From: Maledivibacter halophilus | GTDB taxonomy: Bacteria; Bacillota; Clostridia; Peptostreptococcales; Caminicellaceae | NCBI RefSeq assembly: GCF_900167445.1 | Contig: NZ_FUZT01000007.1 | Span: forward strand, 1 to 64,000 | Length of the DNA stretch: 64,000 nt | Reading direction: 5' to 3' | Shown: piece after piece, positions 8,980-18,149 of the stretch | Layout: each line of letters starts with the position of its first letter | Numbering within the stretch: position 1 is the first letter of the stretch | Translations under genes and position numbers: made by a program | Notes under the pieces: generated by a model | What the model was told of the DNA's origin: nothing | What the model saw: the letters and a program-made list of their open reading frames with translations, nothing else | Databases searched by the model: none

Positions 8980-9169
8980 TTATCTAATCCTCTTTAGTGC
9001 ATTATAATTAGCTTTAATTGTCTTTTCTATATCTTTTATAGTATGTTCAGCTGAAATGAATGAGGTTTCAAATTGGGATGGAGCTAAATAAATTCTCTGC
9101 TTTAACCAATAAGCTATCAGAATGTCCATGAAAATTTCCAACAAACTTAACAATCAAATTCCTTGCCAT
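8980..9169 (-). pseudogene. hemL: hemL remnant (glutamate-1-semialdehyde aminomutase)
   Basis: Two pieces of HemL lie within 190 bases. Reading minus, 9169 onward gives [20 protein letters not shown] followed by LVKA, matching the conserved HemL segment [17 protein letters not shown]. In another frame, ending at the TAA at 8980-8982, comes [18 protein letters not shown] then [20 protein letters not shown], which matches the HemL C terminus. The roughly 220 residues that should lie between, including the catalytic lysine, are missing, as are the first ~130. It sits directly downstream of hemB. The gene cannot make a working enzyme. Confidence 0.85.
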
Positions 9170-9201
9170 TTTTTATAAATGGAGGATTAACTGTCTTCAA
9201 T

Positions 9202-10173
9202 CTATTTTTCTAAAATCCATCTTGCTATATCCTTTGCAAAATATGTTATTATTATATCTGCACCAGCCCTTTTAATGCTAGTTAATATCTCTGTTACAAC
9301 GGCTTTTTCATCTACTAATCCTGCCTTGCTAGCTGCTTTAATCATTGAGTATTCACCGCTAACATTATAAGCAGCAATTGGATAATTAAAATTATCCTTA
9401 AATCTTCTTATAATGTCCATATATGATAATGCAGGCTTCACCATTATTACATCAGCACCTTCTGTAATATCAAGCTTTGCTTCTCTTATTGCTTCATCAG
9501 AATTTCCCCAATCCATTTGATATGTTCTTCTATCACCAAACTGAGGAGTTGAATTGGCTGCTGCCCTAAAGGGACCATAAAATGCTGAAGAATATTTTGC
9601 ACTATAGGCCATAATAGCTATGTTTTCAAATCCATTATTATCAAGCTTTTTTCTTATTGCTCCAACTCTACCATCCATCATATCCGAAGGAGCAACCATA
9701 TCTGCCCCCGCCTTAGCATGAGATAAAGCAGTTCTGGATATATATTCTAGGCTTAAATCGTTATCAACATGTCCATCTTTAATTATTCCACAATGGCCAT
9801 GGTCTGTATATTGACACATACATACATCAGTAATGACCAACAAATCCTTTGTGATCTCCTTTATCCTTCTTATTCCTCTTTGAACTATTCCATCTTCGGC
9901 ATAGGCCTCACTACCTAATTCATCTTTTTTATTAGGTAATCCAAATAACATTACCGCTTTTATTCCTAAATCAATTAATTCCTCAATTTCTTCCTTAAGC
10001 ATGTCTACAGAGAAATGATAGTTATTTGGCAATGCAGAAATTTCTTTTTTTATATTATTACCCTCAACTAAAAAAATAGGATAAATCAAATCATTGACAT
10101 TAACCTGTGCTTCTCTAACAAGACTTCTAATATGTTCATTTGCTCTAAGTCTTCTTGGTCTATTTACTAACAT
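9202..10173 (-). CDS. hemB: Porphobilinogen synthase (5-aminolevulinate dehydratase)
   Basis: 323-residue enzyme that condenses two 5-aminolevulinates to porphobilinogen, the first common tetrapyrrole step. Both active-site lysines are present (K193 in [15 protein letters not shown] and K246 in VMVKPALSY), as is the zinc-site [14 protein letters not shown] at residues 116-129. The ATG at 10173 follows GGAGGTG. It is the last intact gene of the tetrapyrrole block and is followed by a hemL remnant, so its substrate must come from elsewhere in the genome or from outside. Confidence 0.97.
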   Translation of the reverse strand: MLVNRPRRLRANEHIRSLVREAQVNVNDLIYPIFLVEGNNIKKEISALPNNYHFSVDMLKEEIEELIDLGIKAVMLFGLPNKKDELGSEAYAEDGIVQRGIRRIKEITKDLLVITDVCMCQYTDHGHCGIIKDGHVDNDLSLEYISRTALSHAKAGADMVAPSDMMDGRVGAIRKKLDNNGFENIAIMAYSAKYSSAFYGPFRAAANSTPQFGDRRTYQMDWGNSDEAIREAKLDITEGADVIMVKPALSYMDIIRRFKDNFNYPIAAYNVSGEYSMIKAASKAGLVDEKAVVTEILTSIKRAGADIIITYFAKDIARWILEK

Positions 10174-10193
10174 TCTTGCACCTCCATAAATTT

Positions 10194-10913
10194 TTATCTT
10201 CCTTTTATATTTTTCTTTGCAATTAAAGTAGAAAGATAGTTATTTTTTATTTCTCTTCTTTTTTCTATATTGTTTTCTATAACTTCATCATCTAATCCAA
10301 GTCTTGAAACAAACACAGAACCTTCTTTATGACCAGTCTCTTCAAGTTTATCTATCAATTTATCAATATTACCACTTGCCTTCATAAAAACTACATTATT
10401 AACACTATCAAGTATTTTATTTAACTTCTCATCTCCCTTTTCATAATAAACAGAAGGAACTATAGCTATTGTTTCTTCATTTTCTCCAAGGGGGATTCCT
10501 GCCCTGCTGGCAATAGCGCAAAAAGATGTTATTCCTGGTACAGTTTCTATTTCAATATCCTTATCCTTTAATCTTTCAAAAAGATAAATATATGTACTAT
10601 AAACCATAGGATCACCAAGGGTTAAAAAAGCAACCTTATTGCCTCTATCTACAAGATCTTTAATTAATTTTGCAATCTCATCATAAGACTTATTTAAAAC
10701 CTCTATATCGTAAGTCATTGGAAATTTTCTTTCAATAATTTTAATGTTCTCATTTAAATGGGGCTTGGCTATATTTAATGCAGTGCTTCCCTTTCCTGTT
10801 TTGGTTTCAGGTGCAAGAATAATATCAACTTCATCAAGTATTTTTTTTGCCTTAATAGTTATTAAATCAGGATCTCCCGGTCCAACGCCTATACCATAAA
10901 ATTTACCCTTCAT
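10194..10913 (-). CDS. cbiL: Cobalt-factor II / precorrin-2 C20-methyltransferase
   Basis: 239-residue tetrapyrrole methylase. It adds a methyl group at C20 of the metallo-precorrin-2 intermediate using S-adenosylmethionine. The glycine-rich [16 protein letters not shown] at residues 7-22 and the mid-protein [18 protein letters not shown] followed by [14 protein letters not shown] are characteristic of CbiL/CobI. The ATG at 10913 follows GGGGGAT. It lies 11 bases after cobA-hemD in the same operon. Confidence 0.93.
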   Translation of the reverse strand: MKGKFYGIGVGPGDPDLITIKAKKILDEVDIILAPETKTGKGSTALNIAKPHLNENIKIIERKFPMTYDIEVLNKSYDEIAKLIKDLVDRGNKVAFLTLGDPMVYSTYIYLFERLKDKDIEIETVPGITSFCAIASRAGIPLGENEETIAIVPSVYYEKGDEKLNKILDSVNNVVFMKASGNIDKLIDKLEETGHKEGSVFVSRLGLDDEVIENNIEKRREIKNNYLSTLIAKKNIKGR

Positions 10914-10924
10914 AATTTATCCCC

Positions 10925-12454
10925 CTAATATTTTAAATTTTTATCGTAATAGTAATTGATAATAGCTTCAACTAATCCATCAATTGTATATTCTTTAGCC
11001 TCTATTTCAACATTCATCCCCAGTTCCTTTGCTGTCTTGGCAGTTATTGGTCCAATAGCAGCTATATTTATATTATCCAGTAGATTTAAATTTTCTTTAC
11101 CTAGTATCTTAAAAAAATTTCTAGCTGTAGATGAGCTAGTGAATGTTATTATATCTATTATTTTATTCTTTAAAATATTTGCAAGCTCTCCCCTTTCATA
11201 CCGGGGAATTATTGTATTGTACACAGCCACATTGTCCACATTAGCTCCCAGCTTTATTAATTTTTCTTCTAAAACTTTCCTTGCTATATCAGCCCTGGGA
11301 AGAAGAATATTATCACCTTCTTCTATTCTATCCTTTAATATTTCTATCAACCCTTCAGCTTTATATTCTTCAGGTATATATTCCACTAAAAATCCCATTT
11401 CATTTAATTTACCAGCAGTAGCTGGACCAATAGCGCAAATCTTTGCACCTTTTATCGTCCTCACATCAACTCTTAACTTTTTCATTCTATTTAAAAAATA
11501 CTTTACACCATTTACACTTGTAAATATAATCCATTTATATTTTCCTATTTCGCCTATTGCCTTATCCAGTTTCGTATAATCATCATTTGGTGTTATTTCA
11601 ATAGTAGGAAATTCTATGGCTTCCCCACCCAGAGCTTCAATTTTTTCAGATAGTTTACTGACTTGCAGGCGTGTACGGGTTACTAAAACCCTCTTGCCAA
11701 ACAACACTCTTTTATCGATCCAGCTAAGACACTTTGATAAGTTTACTACATCACCAACAACAATTATAGCAGGATTTTTTAAATTCTTTTCCTTCACCCT
11801 GTCAGCAATATTTTTTAAATTGCCAGTTACTATTTCCTGCTCAGTCGTAGTTCCCTTTCTAATTACTGCTACTGGCCTCTTTGGTGATTGACCATTTTTT
11901 ATTAGATTTTCACATATATTTTCAATATTCTTTACTCCCATTAAAAAAATAAGGGTTCCCTTTAATTTGCCTAAAGTTTCATAATTTAATGAAGATCTTT
12001 CCTTTTCAGGGTCTTCATGGCCAGTTATTACATGAAAGGAAGAACTTATATTTCTATGGGTAACAGGAATTCCTGCATAGGCAGGGACAGAAATTGCTGA
12101 TGTTATTCCAGGAACGATTTCAAAATTTACATTATTTTCAGCAAGTAATAGAGCTTCTTCTCCACCTCTACCAAAAACAAAGGGGTCTCCTCCCTTTAAT
12201 CTTGTAACCACATTTCCTTCAAGGGCTTTATCAAGAATAAGCTGACTTATCTCCTCCTGAGAATAGGAATGGGCATTAGGGGCTTTACCAGCATAGATGA
12301 TTTCAGCCTTTTTCTTTGCATATTTTAAAAGCTTAGGATTAATAAGCCTGTCATATAAGATCACATCAGCTTTTTCAATACATTCCAATCCCTTTAAAGT
12401 TATGAGCTTATAATCTCCAGGTCCCGCACCAACTAAATATACCTTGCCACTCAT
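10925..12454 (-). CDS. cobA-hemD: Uroporphyrinogen-III methyltransferase fused to uroporphyrinogen-III synthase
   Basis: 509-residue bifunctional protein. Residues 1-245 are the SAM-dependent CobA domain (VGAGPGDYKLITLKG, RLKGGDPFVFGRGGEE, PGITSAISVPAYAGIPVTHR) that methylates uroporphyrinogen III at C2 and C7. From about residue 250 a HemD domain (VLVTRTRLQ, WIIFTSVNGV, FTSSSTARNF) cyclises hydroxymethylbilane to uroporphyrinogen III. The order, methylase first, is the reverse of the biochemical order and is common in clostridia. The fusion channels precursor toward precorrin-2 rather than heme. The ATG at 12454 directly abuts the hemC stop. Confidence 0.95.
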   Translation of the reverse strand: MSGKVYLVGAGPGDYKLITLKGLECIEKADVILYDRLINPKLLKYAKKKAEIIYAGKAPNAHSYSQEEISQLILDKALEGNVVTRLKGGDPFVFGRGGEEALLLAENNVNFEIVPGITSAISVPAYAGIPVTHRNISSSFHVITGHEDPEKERSSLNYETLGKLKGTLIFLMGVKNIENICENLIKNGQSPKRPVAVIRKGTTTEQEIVTGNLKNIADRVKEKNLKNPAIIVVGDVVNLSKCLSWIDKRVLFGKRVLVTRTRLQVSKLSEKIEALGGEAIEFPTIEITPNDDYTKLDKAIGEIGKYKWIIFTSVNGVKYFLNRMKKLRVDVRTIKGAKICAIGPATAGKLNEMGFLVEYIPEEYKAEGLIEILKDRIEEGDNILLPRADIARKVLEEKLIKLGANVDNVAVYNTIIPRYERGELANILKNKIIDIITFTSSSTARNFFKILGKENLNLLDNINIAAIGPITAKTAKELGMNVEIEAKEYTIDGLVEAIINYYYDKNLKY

Positions 12455-13387
12455 TTATTCACCATCCTCTAATGCTTTTAATATTTCTCTTCCGCCTTTA
12501 TTCAACACTTTAACAGCTATTTCCTCTGCCAGTTTTTCATAGTTTTTGATATCATCTTCATCATAAGCCTTTATTATTTCCTTTCCATCAATGGATGCAA
12601 CAACACCTTCCATCTTAACCTTACCATCCTCTATAAAGGCATATGCTCCAATTGGAACATGACAACCTCCATTTAATACCTTCATAAATATTCTTTCGGC
12701 CTTAACAGCAATTTCGGTGTGTTTATCATTTATTTTAGATACTATTTCTTTGATTAAGCTATCATCTACTCTAGTCTCAAGTCCCAATGCTCCCTGACCA
12801 ACAGCAGGTACAATATCCCTTTCATTAAAAAAATATGATATTTTATTTTCCAATCCAGTTCTAATAAGACCTGCAGCGGCTAAAACAACGCCATCTAAAT
12901 TCATTTCCTTCATTTTTCTAATTCTAGTCTGAACATTGCCCCTAATAGGAACAATTTCTACATCACTTCTAATACTCCTTAATTGTGCTCCTCTTCTTAA
13001 GCTGCTTGTTCCAATTACAGCTCCTTCCTTTAAATCAAAAAGACTTTTATCTTCCTTTGTTATTAGTACATCTCTAACATCTGCTCTCTTAGTTATTGCA
13101 GAAATCTCTAGACTTTGAGGAAATTTACTAGGTACATCTTTCATACTATGGACAGCAATATCTATTTCTCCTTTTAACAAAGCAGATTCTATTTCCTTTA
13201 CAAAAAGCCCCTTACCACCAATTTTACTAAGGGTTTTATCAAGTATCTTATCTCCAATAGTTTTTATTTCCCTTATTTTGAAATTTGTTTCAGGATAATA
13301 TTTTTTAAGTTCATCTATGACAATATTAGTTTGAATAAGTGCCAATTTACTTCCTCTACTGCCTATTGTTATTTCCCTTCTTCCCAT
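12455..13387 (-). CDS. hemC: Hydroxymethylbilane synthase
   Basis: 310-residue porphobilinogen deaminase that links four porphobilinogens into hydroxymethylbilane. The dipyrromethane-cofactor cysteine is C242 in LNGGCHVPIGAYA; substrate-binding arginines stand in GTSSLRRGAQL and PIRGNVQTRIRKM. The ATG at 13387 follows GGAGC. It overlaps the upstream precorrin-2 dehydrogenase gene by 32 bases and abuts cobA-hemD, so translation is coupled. Confidence 0.97.
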   Translation of the reverse strand: MGRREITIGSRGSKLALIQTNIVIDELKKYYPETNFKIREIKTIGDKILDKTLSKIGGKGLFVKEIESALLKGEIDIAVHSMKDVPSKFPQSLEISAITKRADVRDVLITKEDKSLFDLKEGAVIGTSSLRRGAQLRSIRSDVEIVPIRGNVQTRIRKMKEMNLDGVVLAAAGLIRTGLENKISYFFNERDIVPAVGQGALGLETRVDDSLIKEIVSKINDKHTEIAVKAERIFMKVLNGGCHVPIGAYAFIEDGKVKMEGVVASIDGKEIIKAYDEDDIKNYEKLAEEIAVKVLNKGGREILKALEDGE

Positions 13388-14045
13388 TTATATCAGCTCC
13401 TTGCAGTCCATAATTATAAAAATACATATCATATAAAGCCTTTTTTAAATCCGTCAATTCTCCAATTAAATATCTTTTAAATACATCAGAATAGACCAAA
13501 TCATGAAATATTTCTCTCCGTTTACTAATATCCTTTATTTCTTCCTTTACTTTTTCCCTAATCTCTCCTATAATTTCTAAATATTCTTTATATTCTTCTG
13601 GAAATATTTTTTCAAGTTCTATTCTAATTTTTTTAGAGAGCATTGGACTTTTTCCATTTGTAGAAATACTTATATTTAAATCTCCTCTTCTAATATTTGC
13701 CGGCACTATAAAATCACACATATTAGGCTGATCTGCAACATTAAGAAGTATTTCATTATCCCTACATTCCTTTATACAAATTTCATTTATTTCCTCGTTA
13801 TCAGTGGCAGCATAAACCAAGTAACCGCCTTTCAAATCCCCATATTTATAATTTCTTTGTACTAATTTAATTTTACCTTTTTTATAATACTTAAAGAGCT
13901 TATCACTAACAAATGGACTAATAACCTCTACAATAGCTCCACACTCCAGTAAAGATGTTACTTTTCTTTCAGCAACCCTTCCTCCACCTATCACCTTACA
14001 TTTTTTATTCTTTATATCTAACATAATTGGATAATATTTATCCAT
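13356..14045 (-). CDS. Precorrin-2 dehydrogenase / sirohydrochlorin ferrochelatase-like (CysG N-domain)
   Basis: 229-residue protein of the Met8/CysG N-domain family. It oxidises precorrin-2 to sirohydrochlorin with NAD and may insert a metal ion. An N-terminal Rossmann motif (KVIGGGRVAERKVTSLLECGA) and the SISTNGKSPMLSKKIR segment are visible. No separate cobaltochelatase (cbiK or cbiX) is in the window, so this protein could be the one that loads cobalt; that is inference. It overlaps cbiJ by 8 bases upstream and hemC by 32 bases downstream. Metal choice cannot be read from sequence. Confidence 0.88.
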   Translation of the reverse strand: MDKYYPIMLDIKNKKCKVIGGGRVAERKVTSLLECGAIVEVISPFVSDKLFKYYKKGKIKLVQRNYKYGDLKGGYLVYAATDNEEINEICIKECRDNEILLNVADQPNMCDFIVPANIRRGDLNISISTNGKSPMLSKKIRIELEKIFPEEYKEYLEIIGEIREKVKEEIKDISKRREIFHDLVYSDVFKRYLIGELTDLKKALYDMYFYNYGLQGADINGKKGNNNRQ

Positions 14046-14802
14046 CTATTTCACACACCTTATCTACCAGCTTATCAATATCATCAAAAACTACCTCTCC
14101 GGTTATTTCAGGCCTTAATATTATCATTACAGGTATATTCATTTCCTTTGCCGCTTCAATTTTTTCAATCGTTCCACCGGCTTTACCGCTATCCTTTGTT
14201 ACAAGTATGTCTATATTATATTTTTTTATTAATTCAATATTCATCTCCTTAGTAAAGGGCCCTTGCATTGCTATTAGATTAGAAGGTTTAAATCCAAGAT
14301 CTTCACATTTTTTTAAAATACTGCTTGTAGGAAGTATTCTTGAATATAATCTTTCAGGTGATATTTTACTTGTAAAAACATTTAGAGTTTTACTGCCAGT
14401 GGTTAATAAAATATTTCCTTTGGTTTTATACAACTTCATGGCAGCATCTGCATATCCACTTACCCATTGAACCCTATAATTTAGTTCATCTATGCTACTT
14501 TTCTTTCTTTGATACCTAATACAGGGAATTTCCGTATCATTACATGCCCTTGAAATATTGTGGCTAACCTTATCTGCATAAGGGTGGGTGGCATCAATCA
14601 CAAGGCTTATTGAGTTTTCTTTTATTACTTTTACCATTTCATTATAATCAAGTCTTTGACTAATAACCTTTAGTCCCTTGTCCTCATTATAAAGGGATTT
14701 TCCGTATTCTGTTGCAGTGGTAACAATTAAGTCAAAGTCCCTGTCTCTAAGCTTATAAACTATTTCCCTTCCATCCTTTGTACCACTTAGAACTAATATC
14801 AT
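14038..14802 (-). CDS. cbiJ: Cobalt-precorrin-6A reductase
   Basis: 254-residue CbiJ/CobK reductase that reduces the corrin macrocycle of cobalt-precorrin-6A with a nicotinamide cofactor. The N-terminal ILVLSGTKDGREIVYKL is the cofactor-binding start, the mid-protein VIDATHPYADKVSHN is a strong family signature, and VTKDSGKAGGTIEKIEAA closes the active region. It begins at the ATGA overlap with the cbiH stop. Confidence 0.93.
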   Translation of the reverse strand: MILVLSGTKDGREIVYKLRDRDFDLIVTTATEYGKSLYNEDKGLKVISQRLDYNEMVKVIKENSISLVIDATHPYADKVSHNISRACNDTEIPCIRYQRKKSSIDELNYRVQWVSGYADAAMKLYKTKGNILLTTGSKTLNVFTSKISPERLYSRILPTSSILKKCEDLGFKPSNLIAMQGPFTKEMNIELIKKYNIDILVTKDSGKAGGTIEKIEAAKEMNIPVMIILRPEITGEVVFDDIDKLVDKVCEIDG

Positions 14803-15539
14803 TTAAAATAACCCCTAGGTGTTATCATCATATTATTGCTTTCATATGTATTGGAATTTCCTATAATAACTATGGTGAACATATCTATATTATGCTCAAG
14901 CATCCTTTCAAGGTTTGTAATTTTAACCTGTTCTCCTTCTCTTTTGGCATTTCTAACTATACCAACGGTAGTTGAAGGTTTTCTATACTTCATAATTATT
15001 TCCCTTGCATCTTCAATCTGTGTTATTCTACCTTTGCTTTTGGGATTATAAAGGGTAATTATAAAATCACCAGCTGCAGCACAATCAATTCTTTTTTTTA
15101 TAACTTCCCAGTCTGTAAGCAAATCACTAAGGGAAATCACGGCATAATCGTGCATAAGTGGTGCACCTAAAGAAGCTGCTGCTGCATTTGCAGCAGTAAT
15201 TCCCGGTACTATTTCTACTTCTACATCACTGTTTCTTTTATTAACCAGTTCTAAAACAGCGCCAGCCATGCCATATACTCCCGGATCTCCACTACTTACT
15301 ATTGAAACAATTTTCCCTTTTTCTGCTTCATCTATTGTAATTTCACATCTTTCTACTTCCTTTTTCATACCAGAGTTTATAATTTCTTTTTCTTTAATAA
15401 GATCCTCTATTATATTTATATAGGTTTTATACCCTACTATAACCTCTGATTCTTTAATTGCCTTTAACGACATTAAGCTCATTTGCTCCCTATCACCTGG
15501 TCCAATTCCAATTACATATATTTTCCCTTTATTTTTCAT
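14799..15539 (-). CDS. cbiH: Cobalt-precorrin-3B C17-methyltransferase
   Basis: 246-residue tetrapyrrole methylase. It methylates C17 and drives ring contraction in the anaerobic cobalamin route. Signature stretches are YVIGIGPGDREQMSLMS, VSSGDPGVYGMAG, PGITAANAAAASLGAPLMHD and YNPKSKGR. The ATG at 15539 follows AGGTG. The 210 bases upstream hold a hemA remnant and a perfect AT palindrome; cbiJ overlaps downstream. Confidence 0.94.
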   Translation of the reverse strand: MKNKGKIYVIGIGPGDREQMSLMSLKAIKESEVIVGYKTYINIIEDLIKEKEIINSGMKKEVERCEITIDEAEKGKIVSIVSSGDPGVYGMAGAVLELVNKRNSDVEVEIVPGITAANAAAASLGAPLMHDYAVISLSDLLTDWEVIKKRIDCAAAGDFIITLYNPKSKGRITQIEDAREIIMKYRKPSTTVGIVRNAKREGEQVKITNLERMLEHNIDMFTIVIIGNSNTYESNNMMITPRGYFK

Positions 15540-15553
15540 TTTTTCACCTACTT

Positions 15554-15691
15554 TTAGCTTTTTTTACAGGAAGCATCCATTAGTCCAAAAAGTTCTTTTG
15601 CAATTTTGGCATACTTTTCTCCCTGTCTATCTTCACCTGCTCTTTTTAGCTCATGTATCGGGGGTTTAAATAATTTCTCAACTAAACTTTT
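15554..15691 (-). pseudogene. hemA: hemA remnant (glutamyl-tRNA reductase C terminus)
   Basis: An open stretch of 45 codons ending in TAA at 15554 with no usable start (a TAG lies immediately upstream). It reads KSLVEKLFKPPIHELKRAGE then DRQGEKYAKIAKELFGLM. This fits the C-terminal dimerisation helix of glutamyl-tRNA reductase, whose pattern is LVxKLLHxPxxxLKxA...GExYAxAxxELFxL. The other ~380 residues are gone. It lies between cbiG and cbiH, inside the cobalamin operon. The assignment rests on pattern recall of the family and on the presence of a hemL remnant in the same cluster. Confidence 0.65.
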
Positions 15692-15695
15692 CTAT

Positions 15696-15719
15696 ATTTT
15701 TTTATCTAGATAAAAAAAT
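15696..15719. repeat. Perfect 24-bp AT palindrome at the hemA scar
   Basis: The 24 bases consist of A, seven T, the 8-bp self-complementary core ATCTAGAT, seven A and T, with no loop. It begins four bases upstream of the hemA remnant. It could mark the deletion endpoint or act as a weak hairpin in the cbiG-cbiH spacer. Confidence 0.6.
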
Positions 15720-15755
15720 TTTTCTATAGATAAGTCAAACTACAACGATATCCAT

Positions 15756-16796
15756 TTAAGCTCCACCCTCTTCTGCAATAGCTATTGTGATACCATTATA
15801 TTTTGTTTTTTTCATAATCAGCCTGCCTTCATTAGATGACAATACTGAAACTGGCTCAGCTACAGCGCCAACACCTATAGTTCTTTTGACAAAATCCGAA
15901 GCTTCAAATTTTTTTTCTATTTTTAACACTTTTTCTCTTTCAATAATTACTAATGGAACATTATAATAATTAGCAGCATCTACTATTCCCTTTTCATTCC
16001 TTTTAACGTCAATAGTTGCTATATGCTTTATAGATAAATGGCTTCGCTCTATTTTATCCAGTGAAACACTTATAGCTTCTACTATCTCTTCTCTTGTCTT
16101 GCCTTTTTTACAGCCAACACCTATAATAATATTTTTAGGTCTTAAAACTACTGTGTCTATCAGGGATCTTGTAATTATCTTTTTATTTGTAATTATGATA
16201 ATTCCCTTAAATCCATCAGTAGTTTTGTTATTATCTAAAAGAATCATATTATCAGGTAAATTAATATTTAAATGTATTTTACTTACTATTCCAACTATTT
16301 CCTTATTGACTATATGGGCAGTTACTTTTGTGGCATCCTTAAGATTTTCAATTGCACACCCAGTTTTCATGGCCAATGTATCCACAGCTAAGGTATTATT
16401 TATATCAGAGGCAGTAGTAATAACGGGATTACCATTTAATTTTTTAGCAATATCCAAAGTTATTTCATTTGCGCCTCCCAAATGTCCCGATAATAAAGAA
16501 ATGATATTTTTTCCCTTTTCATCCATTACAACTACAGCTGGATCCAATGCTTTATTTTTTAAATAGGAAGCTATAGCTCTTACAACTATACCTGTGGCCA
16601 TAATAAATATTAAGCACTCATATTGTTGAAATATTGCCCCTGTTAACTTATTTATGCCTTCTTCAATCTTTTTTACCCTTTCATGGTTAATATCAAATTT
16701 TCTATTTACATATAAAACTGAATCTTCATATTGATCCAAAAGCTTTAGTCCCAGCTTTATACCACCTTTAGTAAGGGTAATTATTGCTTTATTCAC
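15756..16796 (-). CDS. cbiG: Cobalt-precorrin-5A hydrolase
   Basis: 346-residue CbiG, which opens the delta-lactone of cobalt-precorrin-5A and releases acetaldehyde. The N-terminal half carries LIFIMATGIVVRAIASYL and LLSGHLGGANEIT, the C-terminal half IIIGVGCKKGKTREEI and GVGAVAEPVSVLSS, as in intact family members. I take the GTG at 16796 (MNKAIITLTKGG) after GAAGGG as the start, giving an 8-base overlap with cbiF. A longer in-frame start at 16862 would overlap cbiF by 74 bases. Confidence 0.92.
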   Translation of the reverse strand: MNKAIITLTKGGIKLGLKLLDQYEDSVLYVNRKFDINHERVKKIEEGINKLTGAIFQQYECLIFIMATGIVVRAIASYLKNKALDPAVVVMDEKGKNIISLLSGHLGGANEITLDIAKKLNGNPVITTASDINNTLAVDTLAMKTGCAIENLKDATKVTAHIVNKEIVGIVSKIHLNINLPDNMILLDNNKTTDGFKGIIIITNKKIITRSLIDTVVLRPKNIIIGVGCKKGKTREEIVEAISVSLDKIERSHLSIKHIATIDVKRNEKGIVDAANYYNVPLVIIEREKVLKIEKKFEASDFVKRTIGVGAVAEPVSVLSSNEGRLIMKKTKYNGITIAIAEEGGA

Positions 16797-17547
16797 TTTT
16801 TGCCCTTCTATATTCGTGACTGAAGTTTTTATCATATAATTTTGATAATTCATATTCATCACCTAAAAAGTCTCCCACCAATATTTGTGCTGTTTTTGTT
16901 ATTCCAGCTTCCTTTACCTTTTCAGCTATATTATCCAAGGTTCCAATAACAATTTTTTCGTCCTTCCAAGATGCCTTTTGAATAACACAGACGGGGGTAT
17001 TTTTAGGATAAGAGATAATAAGTCTTTCCACCAGCTTTTCTATCATATGAACAGATAGGAATATACACATTGTTGCTCTATGCTTTGCCAAAGATTCTAT
17101 ACTTTCATCCTTAGGCACAGGTGTTCTTCCTTCCATCCTAGTAAGTATTACTGTCTGGGAAACCCCAGGCAAAGTAAATTCTTTTTTTATGGCAGCCGCT
17201 GAAGCCACAAATGAACTTACTCCAGGTATTACTTCATAATCAATTTTCTTTTTATCTAAAATATCCATCTGCTCCCTTATTGCTCCATAAATACTAGGAT
17301 CTCCTGTATGAACCCTTGCAATAATTTTTTTATGCCTGATTCCCTTATCTATAACTTCTATAACTTCATCCAATGTCATTGATGCACTATTGCAAACCAC
17401 AGCATTTCTTTTTCTTGTATCAATAACTTCCTTATTAACCAGTGAACCCGCATAGATGATTATATCAGCTTGTGCTATTATCTTTGCACCCTTTACAGTA
17501 ATCAATTCTGGATCACCTGGCCCAGCCCCTATAAAATACACCTTCAT
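16789..17547 (-). CDS. cbiF: Cobalt-precorrin-4 C11-methyltransferase
   Basis: 252-residue SAM-dependent methylase acting at C11. Typical segments are VYFIGAGPGDPELITVKGA, ARVHTGDPSIYGAIREQMD, PGVSSFVASAAAIKKEFTLP and QTVILTRMEGRTPVP. The ATG at 17547 is five bases after GAGGG; an alternative ATG at 17559 forms an ATGA overlap with the cbiT stop, so the start is uncertain by four residues. Confidence 0.94.
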   Translation of the reverse strand: MKVYFIGAGPGDPELITVKGAKIIAQADIIIYAGSLVNKEVIDTRKRNAVVCNSASMTLDEVIEVIDKGIRHKKIIARVHTGDPSIYGAIREQMDILDKKKIDYEVIPGVSSFVASAAAIKKEFTLPGVSQTVILTRMEGRTPVPKDESIESLAKHRATMCIFLSVHMIEKLVERLIISYPKNTPVCVIQKASWKDEKIVIGTLDNIAEKVKEAGITKTAQILVGDFLGDEYELSKLYDKNFSHEYRRAKSE

Positions 17548-17555
17548 TTTATCCC

Positions 17556-18149
17556 TCATTTCTTATTTTTGCCACTTATTATATATATTGGATTTAAACC
17601 TTCCATCATTGTATACCTGCCAACACTTTTACCCTTTGCAACAGATATTGAAGTCACATCGATATCACAATATGATAATTCCTCTAATATCTTTATAGAT
17701 TTATATAAGGTTTCTATTGTTATGGAATTTATAACCACAATACCTTCATCAGTCATCTTTTCCCTACAAAGTTTTAATATTTCCTCAAGCTGTCCTCCAC
17801 TTCCACCTATAAAAGCCCTATGGAAAAATTTAATGTCTCTTAAAGCTTCTACAGCTTCACTATGAATTACTTCAATATTATTAACATTGAATTTTCTTGC
17901 ATTTTCAATTATAAGTCTACTTCCTTCAATATTCTTCTCTATAGCTGTAACTTTGCCACAGCTGCAAATCAACCCAATTTCCACTGACACTGAACCAGTT
18001 CCAGCGCCTATATCAACTACGTGAAAATCTTCTTTTAATCTCATCTTTGATATGGAAAGAGCCCTTATTTCTTCCTTAGTCATAGGAACCTTTCCCCTCA
18101 CAAACATATTATCGGGAATACCAGATGTCTTATAATTCCAACCTTTCAT
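17556..18149 (-). CDS. cbiT: Cobalt-precorrin-7 C15-methyltransferase (decarboxylating) subunit
   Basis: 197-residue Rossmann methyltransferase that methylates C15 and decarboxylates the C12 acetate side chain together with CbiE (C5 methylation). The SAM site [14 protein letters not shown] near residue 45 and the [15 protein letters not shown] segment near residue 100 identify CbiT. It overlaps cbiE by about 20 bases, so the pair that is fused as CobL in aerobes is here separate but translationally coupled. The ATG at 18149 is chosen; an in-frame TTG nine bases upstream is possible. Confidence 0.92.
   Translation of the reverse strand: MKGWNYKTSGIPDNMFVRGKVPMTKEEIRALSISKMRLKEDFHVVDIGAGTGSVSVEIGLICSCGKVTAIEKNIEGSRLIIENARKFNVNNIEVIHSEAVEALRDIKFFHRAFIGGSGGQLEEILKLCREKMTDEGIVVINSITIETLYKSIKILEELSYCDIDVTSISVAKGKSVGRYTMMEGLNPIYIISGKNKK

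Noticed and set aside
10956..11579. Long plus-strand open frame opposite cobA-hemD, and others like it
   Set aside because: Shadows of the minus-strand genes: no binding site, hydrophobic nonsense composition, and the opposite gene has clear motifs.
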